A DNA stretch of 64,000 nucleotides from a virus, in IMG/VR virus record IMGVR_UViG_3300029922_000001, positions 377,499-441,498 of that record, one strand, 5' to 3'. Positions 23,729 through 32,194 of this stretch are shown in pieces; the first letter of the stretch is position 1, and each line of letters opens with the position of its first letter. A program made the translations under genes and the position numbers. The notes beneath the pieces were generated by a model. It did not search any database and was not told where the DNA came from. It saw only the letters and a list, made by a program, of their open reading frames with translations.

Positions 23729-23904
23729 TATAATAATAGAAGTTATTAATTTATTAGTAACTAATCTTTATCAATGAGGATAGGGATAGCACACAAAAGA
23801 ATATGAACGACGCTCCCAGGTAAGTGAGTGTTGTCATATCAGTGTTGCACAACAATATGATTTAATTTCGATTATAAGAAGTTGGATCAAACGATAGGAG
23901 AACA
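23729..23904 (+). promoter_or_regulatory. TATAAT promoter and 165-nt 5' leader
   Basis: TATAAT 23729-23734 would start a transcript near 23741, leaving a leader of about 165 nt before ATG 23905, unusual in this window. It contains an imperfect TCATAT/ATATGA hairpin (23837-23863), a 6-codon ORF (about 23803) and ends with SD AGGAG. No known riboswitch recognised. Confidence 0.5.
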
Positions 23905-24486
23905 ATGAAATTGACAAAATTTTTACCAGTGGTTGCATTATTGACATTATCTTGTGGAAGTACCTTGTCCGAAGGTCAAACACATAAATTATCATTTACT
24001 GCTCATCCAATAAAGAAAACGCATTTACTCTATGAGAAGTTAACTTCTAAAGTTGTAAAGATAGATGACCGTAAAACATTCGACAAGCGCAAGAACATTG
24101 CCAAGAAGATTGAGTTACGGTTTCGTAAGAGAGGTATTAATGACAAGAGGGCTATTATAGGCGCTTGGGTTAATGCTTGGCATGAATCTGAATTTAATCC
24201 AAAAGATGAATATTACGGTTGTAAGGGGTTATTCCAATTACTAAGTGATCATTCTGATCATTGGTTATACAATGCAGATCGCAACATAGATATTTTACTT
24301 AATGAGGAACCTTATAAGCCACGTATTGACAAGTGGTACATATGGGTAAAGAAACATCCTCATGCTTCTGTTAGAGAAGTTACAGTGAAATTTGCTACAG
24401 ATGTAGAACGCTGTGCAAAACGATTTAGAGCAAGAAGAGGGGTTACCGCTATTCATTGGATGAAGGTAATCAATTCTGAATCATAA
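23905..24486 (+). CDS. Lytic-transglycosylase-like lipoprotein
   Basis: 193 aa. Lipoprotein signal with lipobox TLSC (Cys17). Residues 84-115 read IIGAWVNAWHESEFNPK then GCKGLFQL, the pattern of soluble lytic transglycosylases: Glu94 in HES as catalytic acid and GLFQ as the GLMQ motif. It should cleave the peptidoglycan glycan strand from a lipid-anchored position. C-terminus is Lys/Arg-rich. Shorter than host enzymes. SD AGGAG upstream. Confidence 0.8.
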   Translation: MKLTKFLPVVALLTLSCGSTLSEGQTHKLSFTAHPIKKTHLLYEKLTSKVVKIDDRKTFDKRKNIAKKIELRFRKRGINDKRAIIGAWVNAWHESEFNPKDEYYGCKGLFQLLSDHSDHWLYNADRNIDILLNEEPYKPRIDKWYIWVKKHPHASVREVTVKFATDVERCAKRFRARRGVTAIHWMKVINSES

Positions 24487-24501
24487 GACTTATAATAAGT
24501 C

Positions 24502-24831
24502 ATGAACATTGATTTATACGACGTTAAAGAATCTTCAGTGCAGCCAAATTGTATTAGAATTTGGCATCCTGAAGATCAACCTTATGATTTTCCTTTTGGA
24601 GATTATCCAAATAAAGATAGAAAATGTCTTTGGGTAATTGAGTCACCTAAAGACTTTGGTGGTTTCCCAGGTACTGAGTATTTATTCTATTCTGGTTTAG
24701 GTGGTGATACTGATAAACTAGAGATGGAAGATTCTATTATCTACTTTGTGTATGATCGTAGTAATAGAAGTGTTTGCGGTGATAATTGTCCATTTGAGAT
24801 TTCTAATGATGATTGTTGTTGTAGTATTTAA
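24502..24831 (+). CDS. Hypothetical protein with Cys-rich C-terminus
   Basis: 109 aa, acidic and aromatic; C-terminal CGDNCPFEISNDDCCCSI could bind metal. ATG 5 nt after TATAAT (24491-24496), which sits in a GACTTATAATAAGTC dyad. Confidence 0.8.
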   Translation: MNIDLYDVKESSVQPNCIRIWHPEDQPYDFPFGDYPNKDRKCLWVIESPKDFGGFPGTEYLFYSGLGGDTDKLEMEDSIIYFVYDRSNRSVCGDNCPFEISNDDCCCSI

Positions 24832-24868
24832 AATCCCAATAAGGAAAATCTAGGTATACTCTATTCAT

Positions 24869-24904
24869 ATGATGAATCTTTGTTTGAGGCAGAATAATGA
24901 TTAG
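24869..24904 (+). CDS. Possible 11-aa leader peptide
   Basis: ATG 8 nt after TATACT (24855-24860) opens MMNLCLRQNND, whose end overlaps ATG 24897 of the next gene. This may simply be the 5' leader that carries the downstream start. Confidence 0.35.
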   Translation: MMNLCLRQNND

Positions 24905-25187
24905 AGTGACCTTTGAAATTCCTGATGGGAATTTTGTAATCCCCAAGAAACAAAAGGTATATACAAAAGGTGGTGGACAACACATGAAAGATGATGCTTT
25001 GTGTGGTGTTATCCAACATATAGATGAATATCTTAATTCGGCTAAAACATATCAACTTCTACAAGCAATGAAATGGTTAGCTAACGATAGTGTTGATAAA
25101 GAAGTGCGTGATGACATGGCTAAAATGCATACTGATATGTATGAACGCATGAAGGATCTTACAATTCTTAGAATTGAAGTCGATTAA
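24897..25187 (+). CDS. Hypothetical protein
   Basis: 96 aa; beta-rich N-terminus and a helical Asp/Met-rich C-terminus. Unknown. Promoter TATACT 24855-24860 with a one-C-shorter box; start is 36 nt downstream, overlapping the 11-aa leader ORF. Confidence 0.78.
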   Translation: MIRVTFEIPDGNFVIPKKQKVYTKGGGQHMKDDALCGVIQHIDEYLNSAKTYQLLQAMKWLANDSVDKEVRDDMAKMHTDMYERMKDLTILRIEVD

Positions 25188-25271
25188 TAAAAATCCCCAA
25201 CACCCTGATTTGAGGTATACTAAACAAAAGGATATATCGAAATTGGGATATAGAAAAGGCGATGACAACAA

Positions 25272-26324
25272 ATGTTTAATGTAGAAAATCTTGAGAAAAT
25301 GGTTACTGAGGGATATATTCACAAGATTCCTCATGAAAATGGATTATATCATCTATTAAATTATACGCCTTTGGCTGCGTTCAAAAAGGTGTGGAATTTT
25401 GAAACTCTTAATAGTCGTGGTACGGTTATTGATAATGAATACAATATCATTTCAAAACCTATGGAAAAATTTTTTAATGATTTCGAAGTCACTGAAGGTT
25501 TAATTCCTTATCATCTTCCATTTGATGCATTTACAAAATTGGACGGTTCTTGTATCATTGTGAGACGATTAGGTGATGAACTTCTTGTGAACACTCGTGG
25601 CTCATTTAAATCACCGCAATCACAAATGGCTCATTTATTGTTAAAAGAAAAGTATAACATTAATGATTTTGATCCAAATTACACTTATATTTTCGAATAT
25701 ATCGGGTTAGAAAATCGTATTGTGGTGTTATATAAAGAAAGCGATGTTGTTCTTTTAACAATGTATGATATGCGAACATTAGAAGAAGTTGAATATGATC
25801 AATTCCCTAAACATTTCAATATTGTTAAGCGATATGATGGTCTTGATATTGAAACAATGAAATCATTAGACATTCCAAATGAAGAAGGTTTTGTTGTTAG
25901 ATTTTCTAACGGTTTCCGTATGAAACTGAAGATGAAAACTTATATGTCACTTCATGGAATTGTTACAGGATTGAGTTCTAGAAAAGTTTGGGAATTAATG
26001 AAAGATGGAAAATCTCTAGAAGAAATTGCATCTGCTTTACCAGATGAATTTTATGAATTCGCAACTAAAACAAAAACACAACTTCAGGATAAGTTTGATG
26101 CAATTGAAAGCAAGGTGCAGATTGCTCAGATGGGACTTGCGTTCGCAGGTTTAACTGAGCGAAAGGATAAAGCATTGTGGATTCAGGCTAATGCTAAGGA
26201 TGTTGCACCATACATGTATGCATGGCTTGATGGTAAGGATTTCACCGCTGGTATTTGGAAGTCAATCTATCCTCCATATATCAGCCCTTTTGAAGAAAGA
26301 GCTAAGTTAACAGGAGAGAACTAA
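25272..26324 (+). CDS. RNA ligase 1 family (T4 RnlA-like)
   Basis: 350 aa. Nucleotidyltransferase motif I KLDGS with the adenylated Lys89, upstream LNSRGTVI, motif III-like YIFEYIG, motif IV EGFVVRF and motif V KLKMKTY, followed by a C-terminal helical domain typical of T4 RNA ligase 1. It would join 3'-OH and 5'-phosphate ends of single-stranded RNA, notably cleaved tRNA anticodon loops. Class A promoter (TATACT 25216-25221) with a leader of about 45 nt, longer than most. Confidence 0.93.
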   Translation: MFNVENLEKMVTEGYIHKIPHENGLYHLLNYTPLAAFKKVWNFETLNSRGTVIDNEYNIISKPMEKFFNDFEVTEGLIPYHLPFDAFTKLDGSCIIVRRLGDELLVNTRGSFKSPQSQMAHLLLKEKYNINDFDPNYTYIFEYIGLENRIVVLYKESDVVLLTMYDMRTLEEVEYDQFPKHFNIVKRYDGLDIETMKSLDIPNEEGFVVRFSNGFRMKLKMKTYMSLHGIVTGLSSRKVWELMKDGKSLEEIASALPDEFYEFATKTKTQLQDKFDAIESKVQIAQMGLAFAGLTERKDKALWIQANAKDVAPYMYAWLDGKDFTAGIWKSIYPPYISPFEERAKLTGEN

Positions 26325-26656
26325 TGCAACAGTGGGAATATATAATTTTAAGAATGGGCTATGTTGAACTAAGTTCAACAATTGATGAAGTGGGTAAAAA
26401 TGGTTGGGAACTAGTAAATGTAGTTAGTTTTAGTGATTCAACTGCATTAATGGCATTTTTTAAACGACCATTGGTTGTAGTTGAAGAAGTTGAAGAAAAG
26501 GCTTTAACTCACCGATCAGATAAGTTCATTTGGTATCATGATGAATCATTTTGCAATCGTGCAGATTTGGACAAGTTCGGAGATTGTCCAGTATGTAAAA
26601 TTCATCCAGATACACAATCAGTTTGTGGTAGACACAACCCAAACTATACAGAATAG
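26324..26656 (+). CDS. DUF4177-like protein with C-terminal Cys/His segment
   Basis: 110 aa. N-terminal WEYIILRM, a GxNGWELVNV core and a FFKRP strand match the small DUF4177 fold. The C-terminal extension has CNRAD, CPVCKIH and CGRH, likely metal binding. Coupled to RNA ligase 1 by TAATG, suggesting a related role. Confidence 0.8.
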   Translation: MQQWEYIILRMGYVELSSTIDEVGKNGWELVNVVSFSDSTALMAFFKRPLVVVEEVEEKALTHRSDKFIWYHDESFCNRADLDKFGDCPVCKIHPDTQSVCGRHNPNYTE

Positions 26657-26723
26657 GGTATAATAAAATCATCATCGCAAGAACTCTGAGATGAAATCTA
26701 AAAGCAGGTAAAAACAAAACAAC

Positions 26724-26930
26724 ATGGCATCCAATCTAAAAGCAGATTCGTATTCGTTCTTCTATCGACTTCCAAAGGACAGTCCTGACATCGCCTTGAT
26801 TCTTGAGGTACTTGAGTATTCCAAGCTTGAAGGTGGTCCAATCCCTTATCGTGTTACTCCAAAGGAAACGGTAACTGAGATTTGGCTTGACTCGACTCGT
26901 CTTGAGGATGCACGAAAGTTCGTCTATTAA
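26724..26930 (+). CDS. Hypothetical protein
   Basis: 68 aa, unknown. A TATAAT near 26660 would give a leader of about 60 nt that contains a 6-codon ORF; the words AATCTAAAAGCAG occur in both leader and gene start (short direct repeat). Confidence 0.75.
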   Translation: MASNLKADSYSFFYRLPKDSPDIALILEVLEYSKLEGGPIPYRVTPKETVTEIWLDSTRLEDARKFVY

Positions 26931-26971
26931 TTTGATTTCCCCAATGGGGGAAACCGAGGTATACTTTGCTT

Positions 26972-27172
26972 ATGGATCGTATTAAACAGAATCGCTTAGA
27001 TAATCAGCGTGATAATTCCACCTTAGACCAAACTCAACGCAAGAGATTAATGGGAACAACACATTGGTTTGCTTTTGTTTCAGGTTGGATTAATGCAGCA
27101 GAAGCTATAGATATTCTTAATGTCTATGCACGAATTGATGAAGCTAATGCGCGTTTTGGATTTCCCCAATAA
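26972..27172 (+). CDS. Hypothetical protein
   Basis: 66 aa, basic and Asn/Gln-rich N-terminus, helical C-terminus; unknown. Class A promoter with box 26937-26944 in a TTTCCCC/GGGGAAA dyad and TATACT 26960-26965; ATG 6 nt later. C-terminal Phe-Pro-Gln is encoded by the next promoter box. Confidence 0.78.
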   Translation: MDRIKQNRLDNQRDNSTLDQTQRKRLMGTTHWFAFVSGWINAAEAIDILNVYARIDEANARFGFPQ

Positions 27173-27196
27173 AGGAATAAAAGGTATACTCTAATC

Positions 27197-27391
27197 ATGG
27201 ATAAACCATTTTCAGTAATTGATGAATTCGAAAACTGCTATTCTCAACATGGAACAAAAGACAAAGCACAAGACAGTATCTATGATCTAGTTGGAGTCTT
27301 TATTGGTGTTCCTTTTGAGATTACTGAAAAATTAGATTGGAATGAAGGTGGTACTAAGTTTCAATATGACAAAATGGCGGTGACACTATAA
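27197..27391 (+). CDS. Hypothetical protein
   Basis: 64 aa, acidic, unknown. Class A promoter (box 27162-27169, TATACT 27185-27190). Confidence 0.77.
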   Translation: MDKPFSVIDEFENCYSQHGTKDKAQDSIYDLVGVFIGVPFEITEKLDWNEGGTKFQYDKMAVTL

Positions 27392-27594
27392 TGACAGGAC
27401 TATCTAAATCTCAAATTAAACGGCTTGATAATCTCCTAGTTAGTGAAAAGGATCATCTAGGATATATCACACGTAGTGAACGTATTCTTAAACGGATTAG
27501 AGCGCGAATTGAGGAAATTCAAAGGTATTGCATTCACGAATTCAATGATGGTGAGAACGTGTGTATTCTTTGTGGGAAGAAAATTCCCCAATAA
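27391..27594 (+). CDS. Helical zinc-finger protein
   Basis: 67 aa. Charged helical N-terminus (LSKSQIKRLDNLL) and a C-terminal CIHEF...CILCGK treble-clef-like finger. Same layout as the 72-aa protein at 34811, so paralogues. Coupled to the previous gene by TAATG. Confidence 0.8.
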   Translation: MTGLSKSQIKRLDNLLVSEKDHLGYITRSERILKRIRARIEEIQRYCIHEFNDGENVCILCGKKIPQ

Positions 27595-27618
27595 GGAAAA
27601 TCAAGGTATACTCTGATC

Positions 27619-27735
27619 GTGGACCCAAACTTGACCCACGGTATTTTCCCTCAAGAGTGCAATAGAACTCCTATTGGATTCATTGAATTAAAAAGGGATA
27701 ATCAAAGGCATTTATATACTTCGCTCACAAAATAG
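27619..27735 (+). CDS. Small cassette gene with GTG start, 38 aa
   Basis: A full class A promoter (TATACT 27607-27612) is followed after 6 nt by GTG instead of ATG, opening a 38-codon frame to TAG 27733-27735. The peptide (VDPNLTHGIF and so on) has no known family. The position of GTG exactly where ATG normally sits is the main evidence. Confidence 0.6.
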   Translation: MDPNLTHGIFPQECNRTPIGFIELKRDNQRHLYTSLTK

Positions 27736-27736
27736 G

Positions 27737-27795
27737 TTGCAAATCACGAAAAGCGTGATATAATAAATCCATAAGCCGAAAGGATCGGCAAGGAG
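27737..27795 (+). promoter_or_regulatory. TTGCAA-16-TATAAT promoter with SD hairpin
   Basis: TTGCAA 27737-27742, TATAAT 27759-27764, then a leader with GCCGA-AAGGA-TCGGC hairpin (27775-27789) immediately before SD AAGGAG (27790-27795). A host-like, strongly translated unit in contrast to the leaderless cassettes. Confidence 0.75.
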
Positions 27796-27801
27796 AATCT
27801 A

Positions 27802-28239
27802 ATGGAAAACACTCTCAAACCAAATACTCAGCAACTAGGCGAAAGTCTTATTATCAGCATCAAGGGGAAGGGGTATGCAGTGACCTCTGTCGAAGAGGTT
27901 TACAATTTGTGCGCTAAGTCAGCAGCGGCAATCAAGAATGTTCTCACTGAACTTGAACGAGCTGAAAATGCACTCGAAAATGATGCTGACGAAACCGTAA
28001 TTCGAGTAACTTGGAGCAAGCCAACTCGCCGATACCCTTCGAAGCCTTGCATGGAATTGGTAAAGATCGTGTGCTTTAATTCAAGCCCAAAGTTTGCAAC
28101 CACAGTGCAGGGAGAACAAGTCGGCAGATCAACACTTTACAGAATGCCCAAAAAGGCTCGAATTGCAAACATTTTTGCAAAACGCAATGAGGCTTATTAC
28201 AAGAGAGCGGAATTGATTCAAGACAGTGCATATAATTAA
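27802..28239 (+). CDS. Hypothetical protein
   Basis: 145 aa. Central helix with LTELERAENALENDADE and a basic C-terminal half; unknown family, no membrane segment. Strong SD and hairpin leader suggest high expression. Confidence 0.83.
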   Translation: MENTLKPNTQQLGESLIISIKGKGYAVTSVEEVYNLCAKSAAAIKNVLTELERAENALENDADETVIRVTWSKPTRRYPSKPCMELVKIVCFNSSPKFATTVQGEQVGRSTLYRMPKKARIANIFAKRNEAYYKRAELIQDSAYN

Positions 28240-28277
28240 ATAATCCCCAATAGGGGAAACCGAGGTATACTAAGACT

Positions 28278-28463
28278 ATGAAAAAAGCGAAGGTCGAAAA
28301 ACGAGGGAAAACCCTAATCATCAAAATTACTGTTGATCCATTTGCTGGTGGATCGCACACTACTTACAGCGGTTACGGTCTTCATGTTAAGGGAACTAGC
28401 AAGCATAATCGTGTTAGCAATCGACTTGAAGCAAGAAAGGCACAAAGGGGAGATTATGATTAA
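28278..28463 (+). CDS. Small basic protein
   Basis: 61 aa, Lys/Arg/His-rich, Gly-rich centre; could bind nucleic acid. Class A promoter (box 28243-28250 in a CCCC/GGGG dyad, TATACT 28266-28271). Confidence 0.77.
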   Translation: MKKAKVEKRGKTLIIKITVDPFAGGSHTTYSGYGLHVKGTSKHNRVSNRLEARKAQRGDYD

Positions 28464-28659
28464 ACTTACTGTAGATAAGAATTCGACAATGGCATCTATC
28501 ACTAGAAGATTGAATGCACTTTTCCCTGGAGAGGATGTTGCACTCATTTTTGATGATAAGCCAACTAAACGTCATTTTGTCTATATGGGTTCTGGTAATC
28601 ATCCAGAAGGTCATCCTTTTATGTATATTAAGAGTGATGAAGTATATAGTAAGAATTAA
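28456..28659 (+). CDS. Hypothetical protein
   Basis: 67 aa, unknown. Start ATG 28456 follows SD GGGGAG and overlaps the previous gene by 8 nt. Confidence 0.76.
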   Translation: MIKLTVDKNSTMASITRRLNALFPGEDVALIFDDKPTKRHFVYMGSGNHPEGHPFMYIKSDEVYSKN

Positions 28660-28834
28660 AAAGACCATTGTGCAAGAAACTAGAATTGTAGTTGATGTAT
28701 TTCAAGACGATCCAGAAAATACGATTTTCGAAGATATTACATTAGATGCAATACACAGAGAATTACCAGGTGTGGATTGGCTAACAGTTGATGTATACTA
28801 TGAAGTGCTTGCAAAAACAGAAGAACAAGGATAA
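28637..28834 (+). CDS. Hypothetical protein
   Basis: 65 aa, acidic C-terminus, unknown. Overlaps the previous gene by 23 nt. No separate promoter; part of the 28278-29302 operon. Confidence 0.68.
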   Translation: MKYIVRIKKTIVQETRIVVDVFQDDPENTIFEDITLDAIHRELPGVDWLTVDVYYEVLAKTEEQG

Positions 28835-28838
28835 TGAA

Positions 28839-29102
28839 ATGGCTAATATCTATGTAATCGAACGTTTATCTCTACATAACAAGGTAAGATTTACAAGTAA
28901 TGATCTAACTATAGAGCTAGACTATAATTTGAAAAATCGAAATTTGCCTGTTAGTTATGAGCAGATAATAGATGATTTAATTGAATTTAGTCCAGAATTC
29001 GAAGAAACACTACATGAGATTATCAACACCCAAAGAACTTTAGATTTTTGTTCAGGTCAGCAATTTTGGGCTGATGATATCAAACGTTTTTTAAGACGGT
29101 AA
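28839..29102 (+). CDS. Hypothetical protein
   Basis: 87 aa, unknown; alpha/beta, acidic centre. Starts 5 nt after the previous stop with GGAT upstream as weak SD. Confidence 0.76.
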   Translation: MANIYVIERLSLHNKVRFTSNDLTIELDYNLKNRNLPVSYEQIIDDLIEFSPEFEETLHEIINTQRTLDFCSGQQFWADDIKRFLRR

Positions 29103-29104
29103 AA

Positions 29105-29302
29105 ATGGCTTTTAGAACAGATTTAATTATTGAAGCATGTAGATTGACATTGGAAGAAATTCGAGTTCCTACCGAAGATGAACTAAAACATATTATTCCA
29201 GCTATTATTGAATATGCAAATTTTGCTCATTGTCCAATTAATGAAGTAGCACCTTCACTAATTTGTGCTACTCGTTATGCTTTACTTGAAAATCCCCAAT
29301 AG
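29105..29302 (+). CDS. Hypothetical helical protein
   Basis: 65 aa, helical, three cysteines. Last gene of the operon; its C-terminus Asn-Pro-Gln and TAG stop are encoded by the class A box of the next gene (29292-29302). Confidence 0.76.
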   Translation: MAFRTDLIIEACRLTLEEIRVPTEDELKHIIPAIIEYANFAHCPINEVAPSLICATRYALLENPQ

Positions 29303-29326
29303 ACAAACAAGAGGTATACTCCCAAT

Positions 29327-29812
29327 ATGAAAAGAGTGACTGAAATGAACGGCAATAGGGCTAATGGTATTCGTGGATGTAGAATCACAATTTGGGATAA
29401 CAACAGCAATATTATAGATCGTTTTGTTGTTCCTTCTATGTTTGGTGGAGTTAATTATTGCAAAAAATATCCTAATGGTATATATGGTAAAAGATTTTAT
29501 AATGCTTTAAAAGAAATCCCCAATACTGGGATTCGAGGTATACTCCCAGTATGGAGAATAGTCATGTTTCGAACTTATGCGTACATTTTAAAATTAGATG
29601 CTAATTACACAAATGGTGTTATTGATAGGGAATTCACGGAAGTATCTAATGAAGAAATTCAGTTCTTAACAAAGAAATCATCTAAGGAAAAGCCACTCAC
29701 TCCATTACAATTTAAGTTTGGTGATATGTTCACTTCTAATATCTATTTAGATGGTGATGAATACATTAACACAGAAGATGGTTTAGTTCCTATTGAAGAA
29801 ATCATTCAGTAA
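29327..29812 (+). CDS. Hypothetical protein, probably two cassettes fused in frame
   Basis: 161 aa if read through. Class A promoter (box 29292-29299, TATACT 29315-29320). A second complete class A promoter (box 29515-29522, TATACT 29538-29543) lies inside the frame and is translated as EIPNTGIRGILP. In-frame ATG 29564 would start an 83-aa second protein. So the ORF may be gene A whose stop was lost plus gene B. Confidence 0.68.
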   Translation: MKRVTEMNGNRANGIRGCRITIWDNNSNIIDRFVVPSMFGGVNYCKKYPNGIYGKRFYNALKEIPNTGIRGILPVWRIVMFRTYAYILKLDANYTNGVIDREFTEVSNEEIQFLTKKSSKEKPLTPLQFKFGDMFTSNIYLDGDEYINTEDGLVPIEEIIQ

Positions 29813-29851
29813 GGGAAAGTCTCAGCGTTGAGATCTCCTTTATTTTCCCTA
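29813..29851 (+). terminator. Probable terminator
   Basis: AGGGAAA (29815-29821) pairs with TTTTCCCT (29843-29850) around an inner GTCTCAGC/TTGAGAT hairpin; T-rich 3' side. Lies at the gene end and overlaps the TCCCTA half of a 21-bp-spaced element. Confidence 0.55.
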
Positions 29852-29882
29852 TTTCCTTGGATGGTGTTTATCTATACACTAA
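29846..29882 (-). promoter_or_regulatory. TGTATA-21-TAGGGA element, copy 2 (reverse)
   Basis: On the + strand TCCCTA 29846-29851, 21 bp, TATACA 29873-29878, ending ACTAAT. Same element as at 22781 in the other orientation. Confidence 0.72.
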
Positions 29883-29944
29883 TTAATTGAATTATTCGAA
29901 CAATTCGAAATCCCCAATAGAAGAAATTGAGGTATACTCTGATC

Positions 29945-30907
29945 ATGAAAACAAAAACATTTTCTCGTGAAATTAGTTTAATTAAAGCAGCTAATGAAGT
30001 TTATTCTTTATGTGATAGCTACGGTATTAAAAAAGGATGTTTAGGTGCTTTTGATAAAAACATTAAGCCTTTTGGTTTAAAGAGAGAAGATCTTAAAGAA
30101 ATTTTGAAATATGTTTCTATTCAAAACAAAATTAGAACAAATAGATATAATTTAAGTTTAAAGATAAATTCTAAAAAACAGGGATATACTTTAGTTCCAA
30201 ATATAGTTAAGAAACTTAATGATTTAAAAATTAGGACTATTAGTTATAATGTTAAAAATGTTCTTAGAACATCTAATCTAAAAATTGTATTATCTAATAA
30301 CCCAAATAAGTTTAATGCAACTCATACTTCTACTACTGATTATGGTGGAAGATACCCAGAGACAACACATTATAACACTATTACAGTACCTAGTAATTGG
30401 CGACTAAGAGTGGATAAGTTAGGAATTAGTAATTTAGGTAACATGTTTACATTAGACGCTTTTCCTTGTGAAACCAAAGGTGATTTTAAATTATATTCTG
30501 CAATGTGGATTTCTCAAGGTCGTGGTTATAATTTAAATGTCCATAAAGGTTTTATTGCGGTAAAAGACAATGAATCATGTCATGCATTGACATCTAGTTC
30601 TGCTATTTCTGGATTAAAAAGAAAATTATCTTTAACTAAAGAAGAAAAATTAGCAATGGGATTAAAACTTATTAATTCATCGTTGTCAAAAAAAGTAAAA
30701 CAAAATAATCATCTTTATGTTACTCTTCAAGATGCTTATACTGTAGGTTCCTGTGATAGCGGAATTAGATCATGGTGTAATCATGTGGGTTTAAATTATT
30801 ATGATGGTAAAGCGCCGATTGAATTAGTTATGAAAGGTTATGAATTAGCACCATTATCAGAAGTTAGAAGAACACTTTTATATACACTTAGAAATTCTCC
30901 CCAATAG
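29945..30907 (+). CDS. Hypothetical protein
   Basis: 320 aa, basic, Lys/Asn/Ser-rich, no recognised family. N-terminal third helical; a HTSTTDYGGRYPETTHYNT stretch (about 125-143) and several scattered Cys/His (GCLG, SLCDS, SCHALTS, GSCDSG, WCNHVG) may form a catalytic or metal site. Class A promoter (box 29910-29917, TATACT 29933-29938). Its final SPQ and stop come from the next promoter. Confidence 0.83.
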   Translation: MKTKTFSREISLIKAANEVYSLCDSYGIKKGCLGAFDKNIKPFGLKREDLKEILKYVSIQNKIRTNRYNLSLKINSKKQGYTLVPNIVKKLNDLKIRTISYNVKNVLRTSNLKIVLSNNPNKFNATHTSTTDYGGRYPETTHYNTITVPSNWRLRVDKLGISNLGNMFTLDAFPCETKGDFKLYSAMWISQGRGYNLNVHKGFIAVKDNESCHALTSSSAISGLKRKLSLTKEEKLAMGLKLINSSLSKKVKQNNHLYVTLQDAYTVGSCDSGIRSWCNHVGLNYYDGKAPIELVMKGYELAPLSEVRRTLLYTLRNSPQ

Positions 30908-30931
30908 AAGAAATTGAGGTATACTCGAAAC

Positions 30932-31180
30932 ATGAAGATTTTTAAAGACCAATTAATTAATTTATCAGGTTGTAATCAACCTGGTAAAGTCAGAGTTATG
31001 ACTACCATTACTCAGTATGACTTGCGTTATAAGATTTTTGACGCCATTAAGGAAGAGTTAGGTTTACCTGAACTTTCTTTAGAGGTTAGTGCAATTAGCA
31101 TGGATGAAACTGGAAATTGGCATATTGATCTTAATATACCTATTGGCGTTGCAAAAGAATTAGTCGGAAATATTGCCTAG
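30932..31180 (+). CDS. Hypothetical protein
   Basis: 82 aa, alpha/beta, unknown. Class A promoter with TATACT 30920-30925 overlapping the preceding stop region. Confidence 0.8.
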   Translation: MKIFKDQLINLSGCNQPGKVRVMTTITQYDLRYKIFDAIKEELGLPELSLEVSAISMDETGNWHIDLNIPIGVAKELVGNIA

Positions 31181-31243
31181 AAAATCCCCAATAAGGAAAA
31201 TTGAGGTATACTAAACACAACGAACGGAGAATACGAAAACAAA

Positions 31244-32194
31244 ATGATTCAACAACTAGCATATACAATCGCCCGAAACGGCAACATTACAGTTTATGTG
31301 AACTTCAATCCTTATCATGTTAACGCTGAAGCGCCAAACTATGAGAAGGTTATGGAAATTCTCAAAAGCGATACCGCGACTAAGATTGATGATCTACTTG
31401 TCGCACTTGACGTAAGAGCGGCTTTGACCAGTCATCTCAGTAACTACATTACCATTGTTGACAATGAGTTGTATTACAAGGATACCGTCATCAACACAAC
31501 CTTGGCGGATCGTATTGTAGAATTCTTTCATAAGGGATATGCGATCAGCAACCTTATTAAGTTTTTCGAACGACTTCAAGCTAACCCTTCAGAAAGGGCA
31601 CAAATTGAACTTTTCAACTTTCTTGAGAAGAACGACTTGCACATTACCGATGATGGTTACTTCCTTGCATATAAGAAGGTAAGGTCTAATTACACTGACT
31701 TGCGAACCGGTACGTTTGACAATAGTGTAGGTGCAACACCTTGGATGGATCGTAACGAATGCGACGATAATGCAGATGAAGATTGTTCTCATGGACTTCA
31801 TGTTGGAACTTACAAGTTTGCTTATGGGTTTAGTAACAATTATGACAATAAGCTTATTCTTGTAAAGGTAGACCCAACGGATTGTGTATCTGTACCTAAG
31901 TCTGATGCAGGAAAGATGCGTGTATGTCAATACTTGGTTATTGCTGATGTCACTGGAAAGGACGGGGTAACTCCTGCTTTTGTTGCAGAATCAACAGTAA
32001 CACAATTGGCTCCAACTCCTACTCCAGTTGTTGCAACTGAAAAGAAGTTGTATCGGGACAAGCAGGGGCACTTTATCTCTAAGGAAAAATATGATGCACT
32101 TCATGTTGTCACTAACCAATTCCCTAATGGGGTAACACTGACAACAAATAAGTTGCCACAACGTGACAGTAAGGGTAGGTTCCTACCTAAGTAA
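31244..32194 (+). CDS. rIIB: RIIB-like protein
   Basis: 316 aa. Matches the phage rIIB pattern: FLEKNDLHITDDGYFLAYKKV, a YTDLRTGTFDNSVG segment, DEDCSHGLHVGTYKFA and KMRVCQYLVIADV, in the family order. In T4 the rII proteins affect lysis inhibition and exclusion by prophages through an unknown membrane-related mechanism. C-terminal RDKQGHFISKEKY and RDSKGRFLPK are small repeated motifs. Class A promoter (TATACT 31207-31212), leader about 30 nt. Next to rIIA, reversed relative to the T4 gene order but adjacent as usual. Confidence 0.9.
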   Translation: MIQQLAYTIARNGNITVYVNFNPYHVNAEAPNYEKVMEILKSDTATKIDDLLVALDVRAALTSHLSNYITIVDNELYYKDTVINTTLADRIVEFFHKGYAISNLIKFFERLQANPSERAQIELFNFLEKNDLHITDDGYFLAYKKVRSNYTDLRTGTFDNSVGATPWMDRNECDDNADEDCSHGLHVGTYKFAYGFSNNYDNKLILVKVDPTDCVSVPKSDAGKMRVCQYLVIADVTGKDGVTPAFVAESTVTQLAPTPTPVVATEKKLYRDKQGHFISKEKYDALHVVTNQFPNGVTLTTNKLPQRDSKGRFLPK

